The position numbers were made by a program, and so were the translations under genes. DNA of 7,349 nucleotides from an uncultured Flammeovirgaceae bacterium (GTDB taxonomy: Bacteria > Bacteroidota > Bacteroidia > Cytophagales > Cyclobacteriaceae), in assembly GCA_946886805.1 (NCBI GenBank), contig CAMPJM010000193.1:1-7349 (forward strand), written 5' to 3'. Each line of letters opens with the position of its first letter. Position 1 is the first letter of the stretch. A model generated the notes under the pieces. It ran no database searches. It worked only from the letters and a program-made list of their open reading frames with translations, and had not been told where the DNA came from. Positions 5,857-7,349 of the stretch are shown in pieces.

Positions 5857-6342
5857 TCAATAAGCCAAAAGCCTTCCGCATGAAATCACAGTAAGCCATA
5901 AGAGTATTGAAGCTATGGCTATAAATTTGGCTTCTTTCGGCGTATTACAATCCTGATCCCAAAGAGACGCACTTTTGAAAACAGTCTGGTGGAAAATCAA
6001 TGCATTTACTCCCGCAAAGACAATGCAGGAGAGTTTTACCAAAAAAACCGGATCTTCAGAAAGAGATTTGGCATTTGTGATAAACAGAAGGATTCCTGAT
6101 GGGATGATTAAAAAAAGGCTTCCCCTTGACCAGGGTAAAAGGTGCTTCGACAAACTTTTGACAGAAATGCTTTTTGATAAGCCCAAGAGACGAAAATCAA
6201 ACATTACTGCGGTACCTACCAGAAATACAAAACCTATAATATGAACAATTTCAATAATGGGATAGAGGTATAGGCTCTCCCGGATATACACTGCCAAATT
6301 TGAATTTTCCAACCATTGCGCCCAATTGTTTAGCTCAGGCAC
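5857..6342 (-). CDS. DUF6644-family four-helix membrane protein
   Basis: The 161-residue protein begins MPELNNWAQWLENSNLAVYI and shows the DUF6644 pattern: RESLYLYPIIEIVHIIGFVF (21-40), VMFDFRLLGLS (47-57), LLPWSRG (68-74), and NALIFHQTVF (113-122). Four membrane helices are apparent at about 26-47, 74-90, 99-119 and 139-159. His34 and His118 lie in different helices and are conserved-looking, so they could bind haem or metal; that is inference, as the family is uncharacterised. The start is GTG, two bases after the TAA of the upstream DUF6152 gene, in tight translational coupling (local context AAAGGTG). The products probably act together in the inner membrane and periplasm. Length is typical for the family. 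Confidence 0.85.
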   Translation of the reverse strand: MPELNNWAQWLENSNLAVYIRESLYLYPIIEIVHIIGFVFLVGTAVMFDFRLLGLSKSISVKSLSKHLLPWSRGSLFLIIPSGILLFITNAKSLSEDPVFLVKLSCIVFAGVNALIFHQTVFKSASLWDQDCNTPKEAKFIAIASILLWLTVISCGRLLAY

Positions 6343-6344
6343 CT

Positions 6345-6692
6345 TTATCGAAGTTCTACCGTTTTGTTGTCTATGGTAATCCTCTCAGCTCTCATTTCAC
6401 CTTCTTCTTCACGATGAGGATAACCTAATACTTTTGCCTTTGTGCCAGGTTTAAGCATTTCTTTAGACAAGCCACGGCTGTTCATTCTACTCGGAGGCGC
6501 CAGCACTACATTCCATGATTTACCATCCTCCCCCTCAATAGTAGCCATTCCATGAGGATTTTCATAAGTAAAGTCTAAGATGTCACCTGTCAAATCTATT
6601 GGCTTCTCTTGATCATAATTCGACCATCCGTGATGGAATAAAGTAAAACCAACACAGGAAAATAAGATTAATGCAATAATTAGATTCTTCAT
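6345..6692 (-). CDS. DUF6152-family exported protein with near-N-terminal HHGW motif
   Basis: The chosen start gives 115 residues. MKNLIIALILFSCVGFTLF forms a secretion signal, followed directly by HHGWSNYD (20-27), PIDLTGDILDFTYENPHG (31-48), WNVVLAPPSRMNSRGL (60-75), LKPG, GYPHREEEGEMRAERITI (90-107) and a C-terminal TVELR. These are the hallmarks of DUF6152, a small beta-rich periplasmic family of unknown function. The frame extends upstream to 6785, but the extra 31 residues (MSRRSAMLHSCNTCSYWLLF and on) are Cys/Tyr-rich and precede a perfect signal peptide, so the internal ATG is preferred. C13 after LFS is a weak lipobox, so a lipoprotein is possible. His20, His21, His48 and His93 are candidate metal ligands. 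The gene is coupled to the downstream DUF6644 gene. Confidence 0.85.
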   Translation of the reverse strand: MKNLIIALILFSCVGFTLFHHGWSNYDQEKPIDLTGDILDFTYENPHGMATIEGEDGKSWNVVLAPPSRMNSRGLSKEMLKPGTKAKVLGYPHREEEGEMRAERITIDNKTVELR

Positions 6693-6827
6693 GTTGTAAG
6701 TTATTAAAAAGTAATGGTAGCAATAGAAAAGTAACCAATAGGAACAGGTGTTACAGGAATGCAGCATAGCGGATCTGCGGCTCAATGGAGAGCCTATTTT
6801 GGTTCAGGGTATTAAAGTAATGTAAAA

Positions 6828-7244
6828 ATGAAGGAATTAACAATCGCTCCGAGAGCAGGAAATCGTTATTTAAAACTCTTAGAAAATACTATTGGAACCC
6901 CTCTTCCAGAGTCTTTCAAAGAAGTAATTCTGAAGTATGCTGGATTGACAGTTTTGGAGGATACCTATGAGGATAAAAATAAAACTCTTTGGGAGCTACA
7001 GTCTTTTGATAACGTAGCATCTATGATAGATTTGACCAAAGAATTTATTGAAAAAGGATGGGGTAGAAAGTTGCCATTTGCTTATGATCCGGGGGGATGG
7101 CATTATTGTTTAAGTTTTGATGAAGATACTTTTGGTAAAGTAATGGTTAACCGCTGGACAGACCATTCTCCAGAAGAACAGTTTTTGGTTATTGCTGATG
7201 ATTTTGAAAGTTTTATTAATGGTCTTGAACGAAAACCAGAATAA
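6828..7244 (+). CDS. SMI1/KNR4 (SUKH) family protein, probable immunity protein
   Basis: The 138-residue protein fits the SUKH fold: an N-terminal helix with LPESFKEVILKYAGL (26-40), a middle part with LWELQSFDNVASMIDLTKEF (54-73), the core LPFAYDPGGWHYCLSFDEDT (82-101) and GKVMVNRW (103-110), and the closing helix IADDFESFINGL (122-133). SUKH proteins are commonly immunity proteins neutralising polymorphic or contact-dependent toxins, usually cytosolic nucleases. No toxin gene lies in the window: the upstream neighbour is the divergent DUF6152 gene and the downstream sequence is convergent. It may therefore be an orphan immunity gene or have another regulatory role. It is cytosolic, with no signal or membrane segment. 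The ATG follows the AT-rich leader AAAGTAATGTAAAA. Confidence 0.85.
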   Translation: MKELTIAPRAGNRYLKLLENTIGTPLPESFKEVILKYAGLTVLEDTYEDKNKTLWELQSFDNVASMIDLTKEFIEKGWGRKLPFAYDPGGWHYCLSFDEDTFGKVMVNRWTDHSPEEQFLVIADDFESFINGLERKPE

Positions 7245-7254
7245 TAGATAAACA

Positions 7255-7277
7255 AAGCCAAACATAAAGCTTGGCTT
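7255..7277. terminator. Weak hairpin between converging genes
   Basis: AAGCCAA (7255-7261) pairs perfectly with TTGGCTT (7271-7277) around a nine-base loop. On the plus strand no T-run follows, so it would end the SUKH transcript poorly. On the minus strand it is followed by TGTTTATC, slightly T-rich, and it begins right at the stop codon of the putative minus-strand gene at the right edge, so it may serve that gene. Confidence 0.45.
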
Positions 7278-7349
7278 CACAAAGAAAACGCCTTACGTCC
7301 TTTAGACTCTCTTATGAATGTGTCGATCACATCAAAGAGGGTATGTTTC
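7277..7349 (-). CDS. Possible C-terminal fragment of a gene running in from the right edge
   Basis: On the minus strand one frame is open from the window edge for 23 codons and ends in TGA at 7277-7279. The peptide is KHTLFDVIDTFIRESK followed by GRKAFSL, an amphipathic helix-like tail that looks like real protein. A hairpin starts at the stop codon, as expected for the end of a transcription unit. Too little is visible to name a family. Confidence 0.4.
   Translation of the reverse strand, partial: KHTLFDVIDTFIRESKGRKAFSL

Noticed and set aside
5711..5899. 62-residue minus-strand ORF overlapping the end of the DUF6644 gene
   Set aside because: Its first 14 codons lie in another frame of the DUF6644 gene, and the rest has no recognisable motif; a chance frame in spacer DNA.
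5975..6244. 89-residue plus-strand ORF
   Set aside because: Antisense shadow of the DUF6644 gene; highly basic, no family match.
6693..6785. 31-residue N-terminal extension of the DUF6152 frame
   Set aside because: The extension is Cys/Tyr-rich and would bury the signal peptide; the internal ATG at 6692 gives the canonical family N-terminus.
1..7349. tRNA, rRNA, CRISPR array, insertion sequence or prophage gene
   Set aside because: No cloverleaf, regularly spaced repeat, transposase/integrase motif or terminal repeat pair was recognised by reading both strands.

Overview
The window looks like chromosomal DNA of a low-to-mid GC Bacteroidota, most likely a Cytophagales/Cyclobacteriaceae-type marine or soil bacterium. 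The pointers are an ECF sigma factor translationally coupled to a HEAT-repeat anti-sigma-like protein, AT-rich gene leaders with no Shine-Dalgarno sequences, a TAnnTTTG-type promoter box before one gene, and protein families common in that phylum. No tRNA, rRNA, CRISPR array, transposase or intact mobile element was seen. Genus-level assignment is inference.

Layout. (1) 19-1303, minus strand: an ECF sigma-70 gene followed by an overlapping membrane-anchored HEAT-repeat protein, probably its anti-sigma/sensor; the operon may continue past the left edge. (2) 1304-1651: a divergent intergenic region with a doubtful 41-residue small ORF and a candidate Bacteroidota promoter for (3) a plus-strand SPFH/prohibitin-family membrane protein (1652-2470). 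A strong bidirectional terminator (2562-2597) separates it from (4) the convergent minus-strand pair 4966->3851 and 3775->2690: a membrane fatty-acid desaturase with three histidine boxes, followed by a DUF2236 (MpaB/Lcp-type) putative haem oxygenase. (5) 4967-5856: 890 bp without a convincing gene. It holds likely control sites for the desaturase (an 11-bp-period direct repeat and a hairpin plus T-run in the leader) and a compact GC-rich, inverted-repeat-rich element with an ATG-less 57-codon open frame, probably a dispersed repeat or gene remnant. (6) 6692->5857, minus strand: a tightly coupled pair, an exported DUF6152 protein and a four-helix DUF6644 membrane protein. (7) 6828-7244, plus strand: a lone SMI1/KNR4 (SUKH) immunity-type protein. 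(8) The right edge holds what looks like the C-terminal tail of a minus-strand gene with a weak hairpin at its stop codon.

Functionally, the window holds an envelope-stress-type regulatory pair, a membrane scaffold protein, a lipid-modification pair (one enzyme makes C=C bonds, the other belongs to a superfamily that can cleave them), an uncharacterised envelope pair with conserved histidines, and an orphan immunity gene. The most interesting items are the desaturase/DUF2236 pairing and its control sites, the DUF6152-DUF6644 pair with a near-N-terminal HHGW motif that could be metal-binding, and the GC-rich element at about 5340-5600.
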